8,762 nt of DNA from Actinomycetota bacterium (GTDB taxonomy: Bacteria; Actinomycetota; Acidimicrobiia; Acidimicrobiales; Ilumatobacteraceae). Positions 1-6,582 of the stretch are shown here, piece by piece. The translations under genes and the position numbers were made by a program. The stretch's first letter is position 1. Each line of letters begins with the position of its first letter. The stretch covers positions 1-8,762 of the forward strand of contig SXWG01000010.1 in the NCBI GenBank assembly GCA_005789925.1, given 5' to 3'. Under the pieces are notes generated by a model. The model saw only the letters and a list, made by a program, of their open reading frames with translations. It was not told the origin of the DNA and made no database searches.

Positions 1-38
1 GAACAAAGAAGGTCCTCGCTCGTTGAATCGTCAGACAT
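1..38 (-). CDS. Start of an unidentified gene, cut by the left window edge
   Basis: Only the first 12 codons and two bases are present; the peptide starts MSDDSTSEDLLC. The start codon (ATG on the minus strand at 38-36) is preceded by AAGGAG at about 44-49, a near-consensus Shine-Dalgarno at good spacing, so I take it as a real start despite the short length. It lies 51 bases downstream of the amidohydrolase stop on the same strand, which suggests co-transcription. The N-terminus is acidic and Ser-rich, with no signal peptide or membrane segment in what is visible. Too little is present to name a family. Confidence 0.6.
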   Translation of the reverse strand, partial: MSDDSTSEDLLC

Positions 39-89
39 GGTTGCTCCTTTTGAAAAATAGTGGTTGAGAACTTTGTGCCGACCGATGCG

Positions 90-1811
90 TCAGCGGGCTG
101 TGACCGTCACAGTGTCACGGCCACTCTTCAGAACAGTGCCGGGGGTCTTGCCGGTGGGCTGACTATTCGTCATGATGGCAGTTCCGTTCACGAAGACATG
201 CTCGATTCCGATTGAGCCTGCAGTGAGACGAGCCGAGTCCCCAGGTAGGTCTTTCACGAGTCGTACCGGTTCACTACCCACGGTCTCGGGGTCAAAGACC
301 ACGATGTCGGCGATTGCTCCGGCTGCCAGAAGTCCTCGATTTTTCAAGCCGAATAATGACGCCGGCTCTGATGTCATCAACTTGATAGCCGTCTCGACTG
401 GAATGAGTTTGCGTCCACGCAAGCAGTCGGCGATGAAGCGAGTGGTGTAGGTGCTCCCACACATGCGGTCGAGATGTGCTCCGGCGTCGGACCCGCCAAT
501 CATCGCTCGGTCATCGAGCCACACGTCACGACGCATCTCCCACGACTTCGGATCGTCGTCCTGAGGTGTCGGCCACAACACGGTGCGAAGGTCATCGGCG
601 ATGACGATGTCGAGGAGAGTGTCGAAATCTGATGTTCCACGTTCGGCAGCGATGTCCTTCACTCGTCGTCCCGAGAGACCTTTGTTGACGGCGCTGAATG
701 TGTCGCCAATGACATAGTCACCCCAGTCGGCAAGTCGACGGAACACGCCAGCCTCGCGTGATTGCGCCCATTCCGTGAGTTTTAGACGAGTGTCGACATC
801 GCGCAGTCGTGCGATGCGCTCTGGCACCGGAACACCAAGCACCGATTGCCAATTCGGCAGTAGCCACAACCCACAGAAGTTCAGGAACGACATGTTCATC
901 GGTGCTTGGACCGGCATCGTGAGTGCCACGACACGTCCACCAAGTTCTTTCGCGCGCTCGAATGCCTGCAACTGACGTGGCACTCGCTCGGGCTCGCGAG
1001 AGTCGACCGTGAGAACGTTCCAGTTCATCGGACGATTGGCCGCAGCGCTCATCTTTGCAAGAAGTTCGATCTCGTCATCTGCGAACTGATCGAGACAGCC
1101 TGGCACGATTCCTTCGAGCGTGGTGCCCTCGTGTTTCCCAGTCTCTTCACACAGTGCGATGAGCTCGTCATGTGTCGCCCAACGACTTGCGACTGGTTCA
1201 CCGTCACCGTCAGAGTGCGATGTCGAGTTAGTAAACGAAAACCCGATGGCTCCAGCCTCAATAGCCTTCGCGAGCTCTTTGCGCATGGATTCGATTTGTG
1301 TTGCGTCTGCCGGATTTCCAACGGCATCGAGGCCCATTGAATAACGCCGGATAGCACAGTGGCCGACCAAGAAACCGGCGTTCACGGCGATTCGTCCTTC
1401 GAACATCTGGAGATAGTCACTGAACGATTCCCAATTCCAGGACACACCTGTCTCGAGCGCCGCCAATGGCATTCCTTCGACTTTCGCCATCATGCGACGG
1501 AGATAGTCGGCATCTCCCGGCTTCAGTGGAGCGAGAGTGAAACCACAATTACCGGCGATGACAGTGGTGACACCGTGAAGACTCGATGGTGTCGCCATCG
1601 GATCCCACAACAACTGTGCGTCGTAGTGAGTGTGCGGATCGACGAAACCCGGGCATACGATCTTGCCTGTCGCATCAATGATGTTCGCTGCCGGTTCAGC
1701 GATTGTGCCGACAGCGACAATGCGACCGTCTTTGATTCCGACATCTGCACGACGAGGCGCTGTACCGGTGCCGTCGATGACAACTCCGCCGGAGATCAGG
1801 TGGTCAAGCAT
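90..1811 (-). CDS. Amidohydrolase, N-acyl-D-amino-acid deacylase (D-aminoacylase) type
   Basis: A 573-residue cytoplasmic metal-dependent hydrolase of the amidohydrolase superfamily. Visible in order: an N-terminal beta-sandwich start (LISGGVVIDGTG), the HxH metal motif in GFVDPHTHYDAQ (His60, His62), GNCGFTLAP with the Cys that bridges metal in D-aminoacylases (Cys89), GHCAIR (His151), GGSDAGAHLD with the catalytic Asp (Asp442), and a C-terminal GAIADIVVFD strand. The usual SHHK-like His segment is not obvious; PMNWNVL (about 261-267) seems to stand in its place, so the substrate may differ from N-acyl-D-amino acids. I start at 1811 because family homology begins there and a purine-rich stretch (GAAGGGA, then GAGG) precedes it. 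The frame stays open upstream to 2075 and an ATG at 1847 is possible, but neither has homology or a ribosome site. Divergent from the CoA-transferase. Family call firm, substrate unknown. Confidence 0.88.
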   Translation of the reverse strand: MLDHLISGGVVIDGTGTAPRRADVGIKDGRIVAVGTIAEPAANIIDATGKIVCPGFVDPHTHYDAQLLWDPMATPSSLHGVTTVIAGNCGFTLAPLKPGDADYLRRMMAKVEGMPLAALETGVSWNWESFSDYLQMFEGRIAVNAGFLVGHCAIRRYSMGLDAVGNPADATQIESMRKELAKAIEAGAIGFSFTNSTSHSDGDGEPVASRWATHDELIALCEETGKHEGTTLEGIVPGCLDQFADDEIELLAKMSAAANRPMNWNVLTVDSREPERVPRQLQAFERAKELGGRVVALTMPVQAPMNMSFLNFCGLWLLPNWQSVLGVPVPERIARLRDVDTRLKLTEWAQSREAGVFRRLADWGDYVIGDTFSAVNKGLSGRRVKDIAAERGTSDFDTLLDIVIADDLRTVLWPTPQDDDPKSWEMRRDVWLDDRAMIGGSDAGAHLDRMCGSTYTTRFIADCLRGRKLIPVETAIKLMTSEPASLFGLKNRGLLAAGAIADIVVFDPETVGSEPVRLVKDLPGDSARLTAGSIGIEHVFVNGTAIMTNSQPTGKTPGTVLKSGRDTVTVTAR

Positions 1812-1905
1812 GTCCTCGTTCTCTTCCCTTCGACTGAAGATGTGCATCCGAGAAATCCGTACCGACAACCGTTGAAAATTGCCGTAGGTCCTGTCGTGAA
1901 TGATT

Positions 1906-1922
1906 TCTGACGGTCCGTCAGA
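1906..1922. promoter_or_regulatory. Perfect 17-bp palindrome, probable TetR-type operator
   Basis: Two 8-base arms, TCTGACGG and CCGTCAGA, flank a single central T and match perfectly. The site lies in the divergent region between the amidohydrolase and the CoA-transferase. Size and symmetry resemble operators of TetR-family repressors that control acyl-CoA metabolism in Actinobacteria. A related site with the same CTGAC-N5-GTC spacing lies before the acyl-CoA dehydrogenase operon (4288-4304). It is not a KstR (AAC-NN-GTT core) or KstR2-type site. No regulator gene is in the window, so the binding protein is unknown. Confidence 0.55.
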
Positions 1923-1927
1923 TTGTA
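1922..1927 (-). promoter_or_regulatory. Possible -10 box for the amidohydrolase
   Basis: Read on the minus strand this is TACAAT, one base from the TATAAT consensus. Transcription would start near 1915, inside the palindrome at 1906-1922, giving a leader of about 100 bases. I find no convincing -35 hexamer at 16-18 bases, so the call rests on the -10 and its overlap with the operator-like site. Confidence 0.3.
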
Positions 1928-1953
1928 CCACTGGTGTCTTTATGGAGGACCAA

Positions 1954-2031
1954 GTGAGTGACAAGCCTGCGGTGATACTGGAACGCAACTGCACAGGGAG
2001 ACGCAGGCCGTCGTTTGGCCGACCTAAGTGA
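1954..2031 (+). CDS. Possible 25-codon leader ORF before the CoA-transferase
   Basis: A GTG start at 1954 has GGAGG at 1944-1948 with a 5-base spacer, a closer match to the ribosome-site consensus than those of most larger genes here. The peptide begins MSDKPAVILERN and ends basic (GRRRPSFGRPK). Three successive Arg codons, AGA-CGC-AGG at 1999-2007, include two that are normally rare in GC-rich actinobacteria, and they sit at the 5' base of the hairpin at 2003-2039. The stop codon (2029-2031) is inside that hairpin, 49 bases before the CoA-transferase start. An in-frame ATG at 1942 exists but lacks a ribosome site. It could be a regulatory leader peptide, a small protein, or chance. Confidence 0.35.
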   Translation: MSDKPAVILERNCTGRRRPSFGRPK

Positions 2032-2039
2032 CGGCCTGC
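2003..2039 (+). promoter_or_regulatory. Strong RNA hairpin in the leader of the CoA-transferase
   Basis: Bases 2003-2012 and 2030-2039 form a perfect 10-bp inverted repeat (GCAGGCCGTC / GACGGCCTGC). In plus-strand RNA the stem continues inward to 2018/2024 with three further Watson-Crick pairs and three G-U pairs, giving 16 continuous pairs around the loop CCGAC. On the opposite strand the G-U pairs become A/C mismatches, so the full structure is specific to the plus-strand transcript, the leader of the CoA-transferase. No U-tract follows, so it is not a standard intrinsic terminator. It ends 41 bases before the ATG. An alternative partner for 2002-2008 exists upstream at 1965-1971 (GCCTGCG). 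Confidence 0.55.
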
Positions 2040-2080
2040 AAGACTGTGAATCCCACCTCCACGAAGGAACTTCACTTCTC

Positions 2081-3310
2081 ATGACGACACAGGGTTTCCT
2101 CTCCGGCGTTCGAGTTATCGACTGCTCGCTCCTCGGACCGGCGGCACTTGCCGGACACATGGTCGACTTCGGCGCAGAAGTCATCAAAATCGAATCACCT
2201 GCCGGCGACTATGGCCGCCAGATGACGTGGCCGATTGTCGAAGGTGAGTCGCTCCTTCACCACCACATCAATCGTGGAAAGAAGTCGGTCGTCCTCGACT
2301 TGAAGAACGATGAAGGCAAGCGCATCTTTGCTGAACTCATCAAGTCTGCAGATGTCGTCATCGAGGCGATGCGGCCAGGATTCCTCAACAAGATCGGGTT
2401 CGGATTCGAGAAGCTGAAGCAACTAAACCCGCGCATTGTGTTCTGTTCGATTTCTGGCTACGGAGCCACTGGCCCCTACCGAAACCTGCCGTCACACGGT
2501 ATTGCATACGACACATGGAGTGGAGTCCTTGCACCCGTGACGGACGAGTTGGGTTTCGAGCGAATTCCCAACCAGGCCAACATCGGAATCGTGGCGGGCC
2601 CTGCGTTTGGAGCGATGGCGATCCTTGCCGCTCTGGTGCGCGCTCGCACGACGGGTGAGCCGGCAGCAATGGAGATCGCCCAGAGCGATGCTTCTGCGTA
2701 TTTCGACTGGTATCGCATCGAGACGTACAAGGCGTACGAGCGTCCACAGAGTGAAGTGACGGGCAACCCCAGTGACAATTATGAACGTCGCGAGCCAGGC
2801 CTCGCTGGAATGTGGCCCGGCGTGCGCTATCAGATGTACAAGAGCAAGAATGGACACGTGCTGTTCATGGCCAGCGAGCAGGCGTTCTGGAAGAACTTCT
2901 GCAACGGAATCGGACGCATGGATTTGTTCGATAAATGGCCCGGAGCCACGTACGGTGACCACGCACAAGGAAATCTCGAATTGCAGGCCGAATTGAAGAC
3001 GATCTTTCTCACGAAGACCACGGAGGAGTGGATCGACTTCGGCAATGAGCACAACACCACCCTCGCCGCTGTGAATACACCAAAGACCGTGGTCAACGAC
3101 CCGCAGTTCAAAGATCGTGTCACTTGGACCACCAAGGAACAGACCGGTTCGGAAATGATGTTGTTCCCATTGCACGTCGAGGGTGAAGAACTTCCTGTTC
3201 CCTCACGCGCTCCGACGTGTGGTCAGCACACCGAAGAGGTGTTGCGTGATGTGTTGGGAATGGATGCTGCCGCGATCGCCAAAGTTCGCGATACAGGTGC
3301 CATCGGCTGA
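2081..3310 (+). CDS. Family III CoA-transferase (CaiB/BaiF type)
   Basis: A 409-residue cytoplasmic protein that by family should move CoA between acids or racemise acyl-CoAs. The N-terminus has the usual pattern LSGVRVID...GAEVIKIESPAGDYGR (about 7-46), then RGKKSVVLDLK (65-75), the ADVVIEAMRPG segment (90-100) and FCSISGYGATGPYRN (121-135), matching the family along its length. The strongly conserved Asp of the family (Asp169 in formyl-CoA transferase) aligns by eye with Ile170 in ANIGIVAGPAFGAMAI, so the acyl-anhydride chemistry may be altered. I start at 2081 because homology begins there and GAAGGAA at 2063-2069 precedes it; the frame is open from 2015. It diverges from the amidohydrolase and may activate the acid that enzyme releases, but this is inference. 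Confidence 0.88.
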   Translation: MTTQGFLSGVRVIDCSLLGPAALAGHMVDFGAEVIKIESPAGDYGRQMTWPIVEGESLLHHHINRGKKSVVLDLKNDEGKRIFAELIKSADVVIEAMRPGFLNKIGFGFEKLKQLNPRIVFCSISGYGATGPYRNLPSHGIAYDTWSGVLAPVTDELGFERIPNQANIGIVAGPAFGAMAILAALVRARTTGEPAAMEIAQSDASAYFDWYRIETYKAYERPQSEVTGNPSDNYERREPGLAGMWPGVRYQMYKSKNGHVLFMASEQAFWKNFCNGIGRMDLFDKWPGATYGDHAQGNLELQAELKTIFLTKTTEEWIDFGNEHNTTLAAVNTPKTVVNDPQFKDRVTWTTKEQTGSEMMLFPLHVEGEELPVPSRAPTCGQHTEEVLRDVLGMDAAAIAKVRDTGAIG

Positions 3311-3338
3311 GCCGACGTCACGACGAGTGACACCTCAG
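3307..3338. terminator. Possible bidirectional stem-loop between convergent genes
   Basis: An outer stem CTGAG (3307-3311) / CTCAG (3334-3338) and an inner stem GTCAC (3317-3321) / GTGAC (3327-3331) enclose the loop GACGA, with unpaired bases between the stems. The structure covers the stop codons of both converging genes. There is no U-tract in either direction, so termination is inferred from position only. Confidence 0.3.
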
Positions 3339-4240
3339 TGCTGGACTCGCGACACGATGTCTTCAGCGAACTTCTCGATTGATGGTCGGTAGTCGTCTGC
3401 GGTCAGGTTGAGACCGTCCATCTGGCCTTTGCTCACGTTCTGATCCATCGCCCACGGCATACAGATCATGCTCGTGACACCAAGTTCCTCCTCAGCGCGT
3501 CTGTACAGATCGACAGAGGGCATGGCATAGATGCCACACATGACATCGAAATCGTCATTTTCGCGACCGAACTCTTTGAGATATCCCTTGAGTCTGCCGA
3601 CATAATGCTCTGCTTGGTCCCACGGATACGCATTGCCGATCCATCCGTCACAGAGCCGTGCTGCGCGCTTCAGTGCCGCATCAGTGTGACCCCCGCCGTA
3701 GATCGGAACCGGCTTCGATGGAGTCGGCTCCATCGTGCACAGCGGAACGTCGAAGTATTCGCCGTGCCATTCCACCCATCCGGCACTCCACAGTGCGCGC
3801 AACGCCGGAATCATCTCGTTCAAACGCTTACCACGAGTCGCATAGTCGACGCCGTGTAAGTCGAATTCCTCCTTCATCCAGCCGGCACCCACACCAAGTG
3901 CGACGCGATTGTCGGAGATCACCGCAGCCGTCGACACTTCTTTGGCGAGCTGGACGAGCGGTCGATGTGGTGCGACATAAATGTTGGTGTTGAAATGCAA
4001 TGTCGTGGTGACCGCCGCCATCGCACCGATGAGAACCATTGGATCGGGCCACTGGGCCTTTTCGTCCCACATCGGCCGACCATCCGGATAGGGCGAGTAC
4101 GGATACTTGCTTTCGAGCTTCTTTGGATACACCAGGTGATCCGACACCATGATTCCGTGGTAGCCCGCCTCATCCAGCAGACAGGAAACCGTGATGAGTT
4201 GGCGGGCATCCATGAATGCCGTCGCTGACCAGAATTTCAT
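3335..4240 (-). CDS. Luciferase-like monooxygenase, probably F420-dependent oxidoreductase
   Basis: A 301-residue TIM-barrel protein of the bacterial luciferase-like (LLM) superfamily. Visible motifs are SDHLVYP (33-39), a DPMVLIGAMAAVT helix (66-78), LGVGAGWMKEEF (115-126) followed by RGKRLNEM (136-143), YGGGHTDAALKRAARLCDGW (181-200), and a C-terminal segment typical of the TIGR03619-like F420 subgroup. Such enzymes use F420 or FMN, and in Actinobacteria F420 is more likely; the substrate cannot be read from sequence. The start at 4240 has AGGAAA about eight bases upstream. The gene converges on the CoA-transferase (24-base gap) and diverges from the acyl-CoA dehydrogenase operon across a region holding an operator-like site, so it may share that operon's control. 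No truncation seen. Confidence 0.85.
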   Translation of the reverse strand: MKFWSATAFMDARQLITVSCLLDEAGYHGIMVSDHLVYPKKLESKYPYSPYPDGRPMWDEKAQWPDPMVLIGAMAAVTTTLHFNTNIYVAPHRPLVQLAKEVSTAAVISDNRVALGVGAGWMKEEFDLHGVDYATRGKRLNEMIPALRALWSAGWVEWHGEYFDVPLCTMEPTPSKPVPIYGGGHTDAALKRAARLCDGWIGNAYPWDQAEHYVGRLKGYLKEFGRENDDFDVMCGIYAMPSVDLYRRAEEELGVTSMICMPWAMDQNVSKGQMDGLNLTADDYRPSIEKFAEDIVSRVQH

Positions 4241-4287
4241 GGGGGTTTCCTATCACGCCCGCTCCGTTTGAACGTTGGCGGTGCCCT

Positions 4288-4304
4288 TCTGACAAACTGT
4301 CGGG
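4288..4304. promoter_or_regulatory. Imperfect second copy of the operator-like motif
   Basis: The sequence has CTGAC (4289-4293), five bases, then GTCGG (4299-4303), the same spacing as CTGAC-N5-GTCAG at 1907-1921. One half-site is identical (TCTGAC) and the other differs by A to G. The central bases also give a GACA/TGTC inverted repeat. It sits in the 143-base divergent region between the luciferase-like gene and the dehydrogenase operon, about 80 bases before the operon's first ATG. The rest of the region (4241-4383) shows no clear promoter to me. Confidence 0.4.
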
Positions 4305-4383
4305 AATGTCCCAAATCAAGGTTTTCCCGTCGTAACGAGCCCTCGAGGCGCGGTGCGACACCAGTCGGGGGTCCCACACCACC

Positions 4384-5595
4384 ATGTCGATGCACATCGG
4401 CGATTCGCCAGAGGAAGCAGCGTTCCGCGCTGAGGTACGTGCGTGGCTCAGTCAACATGCGGCACCTCGTTCCGACGACGGCGGCAACTGGCACGATGAC
4501 CTGCACGCGCATTCGATCGCGTGCAAAAAGTGGCAGCGAGTTCTCTTCAACAACGGCTGGGCCGGTATCTCGTGGCCGAAGCAATTCGGTGGGCGCGGCG
4601 GTTCACACCTTCAAGAGTCCATCTTCAATGAAGAGCAGGCAAAGTTCGAGACTCACACCGGCCTGTTTGCCGTCAGTCTCGGCATGGTCGGGCCGACTCT
4701 CATGGCGCACGGCACTCCCGAACAACAAGAGGTCTTCCTTCCCAAGATGTTGAGTGGTGAACACGTGTGGTGTCAGCTGTTCAGTGAGCCAAATGCTGGA
4801 AGTGACTTGGCGAATGTCGCCACACGTGCGATTGAAGACGGCGATGACTTCATCGTGAACGGACAGAAGGTCTGGACATCAATGGGTCAATTTGCGGACT
4901 ACGGAATTTTGCTGACACGCACCGAGCCCGACGCACCAAAGCACAAAGGCATCACGTACTTCATCGTCGACATGAAGACCCCAGGTATTGAGGTGCGCCC
5001 ACTCGTACAGATGACTGGTGTCGCACACTTCAACGAGGTGTTCCTCACAGACGTGCGCATTCCAAAGGCGAACATCGTCGGCGGTCTACACGGTGGCTGG
5101 GCGGTGGCGAACACCACTCTCACCAGCGAACGTGGGTTCATCGGCGGAGGCTCTAGTTCGTGGTCAGTCGACGAACTCATCGACTTCGCGCGTGAGCGCG
5201 GCCTTGACAAAGATCCGGTAGTCCGCGGAAAGTTGGCCGAGTGTTATGCACGCGCACAGACACTCACCTACCTCGGCTACCGGCTACGCACTGCTGCATC
5301 GAATCGCACCATGCCAGGGCCAGAAATGTTCGTCATGAAACTGGCATACGCACAGCATTGGTCTCGCACCATGGACGTCGCGATGGAGATCGCCGGTGCC
5401 CACGGAATGATCAGTGGCGATGCGGCGGGCGACGCCATGCATTGGCAACACAATCTTCTCGGTCAATTCGCCATCAGACTCGGCGGTGGAACGAACGAGG
5501 TGCAACAAAACATCATCGGAGAGCGTGGACTTGGTCTGCCACGTGAACCGTCCGTAGATCGAGACCAACCATGGCGATCACTCGCGAAGGGATGA
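4384..5595 (+). CDS. Acyl-CoA dehydrogenase, FAD-loop subunit of a probable two-subunit enzyme
   Basis: A 403-residue acyl-CoA dehydrogenase and first gene of the operon. It has the N-terminal SPEEAAFRAEVRAWL helix (8-22), the FAD/substrate loop QLFSEPNAGSDLA (131-143), GQKVWTSMGQFAD (160-172) and LTSERG, whose Glu249 fits the position of the catalytic base in isovaleryl-CoA dehydrogenase and the ChsE4-type steroid enzymes. The Glu of the usual YEGTNE motif is Gly here (GGGTNEV, 367-373), as in steroid side-chain dehydrogenases. The canonical RxQFGxP motif that completes the FAD site in homotetramers is missing but is found in the partner gene at 6583. Expected role: FAD-dependent alpha,beta-desaturation of a C-20 carboxyl-CoA steroid, like ChsE2 (FadE29). 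The ATG has only a weak ribosome site (GGGGG at 4367-4371), but an in-frame stop at 4333 allows no better start. Confidence 0.88.
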   Translation: MSMHIGDSPEEAAFRAEVRAWLSQHAAPRSDDGGNWHDDLHAHSIACKKWQRVLFNNGWAGISWPKQFGGRGGSHLQESIFNEEQAKFETHTGLFAVSLGMVGPTLMAHGTPEQQEVFLPKMLSGEHVWCQLFSEPNAGSDLANVATRAIEDGDDFIVNGQKVWTSMGQFADYGILLTRTEPDAPKHKGITYFIVDMKTPGIEVRPLVQMTGVAHFNEVFLTDVRIPKANIVGGLHGGWAVANTTLTSERGFIGGGSSSWSVDELIDFARERGLDKDPVVRGKLAECYARAQTLTYLGYRLRTAASNRTMPGPEMFVMKLAYAQHWSRTMDVAMEIAGAHGMISGDAAGDAMHWQHNLLGQFAIRLGGGTNEVQQNIIGERGLGLPREPSVDRDQPWRSLAKG

Positions 5596-6551
5596 CCGTG
5601 TCACAAGTGCAACAAGAATTAGACGCCGACAAGAGGGTCTTCTACGAACAGCTTCAAGGCTTCGTGGGATTGCAGATCGGGCCTCCTCAACCAGCACCCG
5701 ACGAGGTGAACATCCCGATGATCCGTCACCTCGTCGAGGCGGTCGGTGACGAGAACCCGATCTACCTGGATGAAACGGCGGCACGAGCCTCGAGACATAG
5801 CGAGATCGTCGCTCCGCCCACGATGCTCCAAGCGTGGGTCATGCACGGCATCACGCCACGCAGCAATGAAGGAGACGGCCCATACGAGCAGATGAACCGG
5901 CTGCTCTTTTCAAAGGGTTTCACCAGTGTGGTGGCGACCAATTGTGAGCAGGTCTACGACCGTTACGTGAAGCCTGGCGACCGTCTCTCGATGACCACAA
6001 CCATTGACTCGATAAGTGAGGAAAAGACCACGGGCCTTGGCACTGGCCATTTCGTCACGACACGCCAGGACTATTGGGATGCCAATGGAAATCGTGTCGG
6101 GTCGATGCTGTTCCGCATCATTCGTTTTCGTCCCGCGGCGAAGTCGAAGCCCAAACCACCACGGCCGGCGCCTGCCACCACCCATGACAACAGTTGGTGG
6201 TTCGACGCCCTGAAGGAAGGAAAGTTGCTCATTCAGCGGTGCAAGGGATGCGGTGAATTGCGTAATCCCCCACATCCGATGTGCGCATCGTGCCGCAGCA
6301 CGGAATGGGACTCGATCGAAGCCAAGGGAACGGGCTCGATCCACAGTTACGTGGTGACGCACTACCCCGTGGTCCCGAGTTTCGATTATCCGTTACCGAT
6401 ACTTCTTGTCGATCTCGACGAAGGAGTGCGCATGGTGATGAACCCGATCGATGCGACACCAGAAGATCTACAGATCGGCCGCAAAGTCACCGTCGAGGTG
6501 CACAAATGCGACGCGGATCTGTCCCTGCCATTCGCCCGCTTGGCGAAGTGA
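5592..6551 (+). CDS. chsH2: ChsH2-type fusion: MaoC-like hydratase subunit plus DUF35
   Basis: A 319-residue two-domain protein. Residue numbers here count from the alternative ATG at 5571 (seven residues longer). The N-terminal hotdog domain (about 30-185) contains AVGDENPIYLDETAARAS, where the catalytic D-x4-H of MaoC hydratases reads Asp60-x4-Tyr65, so this half is probably structural and pairs with ChsH1. A Lys/Pro-rich linker (about 188-203) leads to a DUF35 domain with a zinc ribbon (Cys224, Cys227, Cys238, Cys241; C-x2-C-x10-C-x2-C) and an OB-fold. In Mycobacterium and Thermomonospora the ChsH2 DUF35 domain docks on the Ltp2 aldolase while the MaoC half binds ChsH1. I prefer 5592 because its ATGA overlap with the upstream stop copies the junctions at 7692 and 8096; neither start has a well-spaced ribosome site. 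Confidence 0.85.
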   Translation: MTVSQVQQELDADKRVFYEQLQGFVGLQIGPPQPAPDEVNIPMIRHLVEAVGDENPIYLDETAARASRHSEIVAPPTMLQAWVMHGITPRSNEGDGPYEQMNRLLFSKGFTSVVATNCEQVYDRYVKPGDRLSMTTTIDSISEEKTTGLGTGHFVTTRQDYWDANGNRVGSMLFRIIRFRPAAKSKPKPPRPAPATTHDNSWWFDALKEGKLLIQRCKGCGELRNPPHPMCASCRSTEWDSIEAKGTGSIHSYVVTHYPVVPSFDYPLPILLVDLDEGVRMVMNPIDATPEDLQIGRKVTVEVHKCDADLSLPFARLAK

Positions 6552-6582
6552 AACCCGTCAGCGAACTGAAGGAACCTACGAC

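Noticed and set aside
29..36. TCTGAC half-site near the first partial gene
   Set aside because: Only one half of the motif is present; it overlaps the first codons of the partial gene.
98..112. 15-bp palindrome CTGTGACCGTCACAG near the end of the amidohydrolase
   Set aside because: It lies in coding sequence, its spacing differs from the operator-like motif, and a palindrome of this size is expected by chance somewhere in a window this long.
1359..1910. 183-codon plus-strand ORF
   Set aside because: Antisense to the conserved N-terminal part of the amidohydrolase; no recognisable domain or ribosome site.
1812..2075. N-terminal extension of the amidohydrolase (open frame to 2075, ATG at 1847)
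   Set aside because: The extra residues show no family similarity, no ribosome site precedes 1847 or 2075, and the stretch holds the palindrome and leader of the divergent gene.
2492..3175. 227-codon minus-strand ORF
   Set aside because: Antisense shadow of the well-conserved CoA-transferase.
4265..4279. Possible KstR site (AACGTT core)
   Set aside because: KstR needs AAC and GTT separated by two bases; here they are adjacent and the flanks do not match.
4306..4335. 9-codon ORF before the dehydrogenase operon
   Set aside because: No ribosome site and too short to support; it probably arises by chance.
4341..4348. CCTCGAGG palindrome
   Set aside because: An 8-base palindrome is expected by chance and no partner or repeat supports a function.
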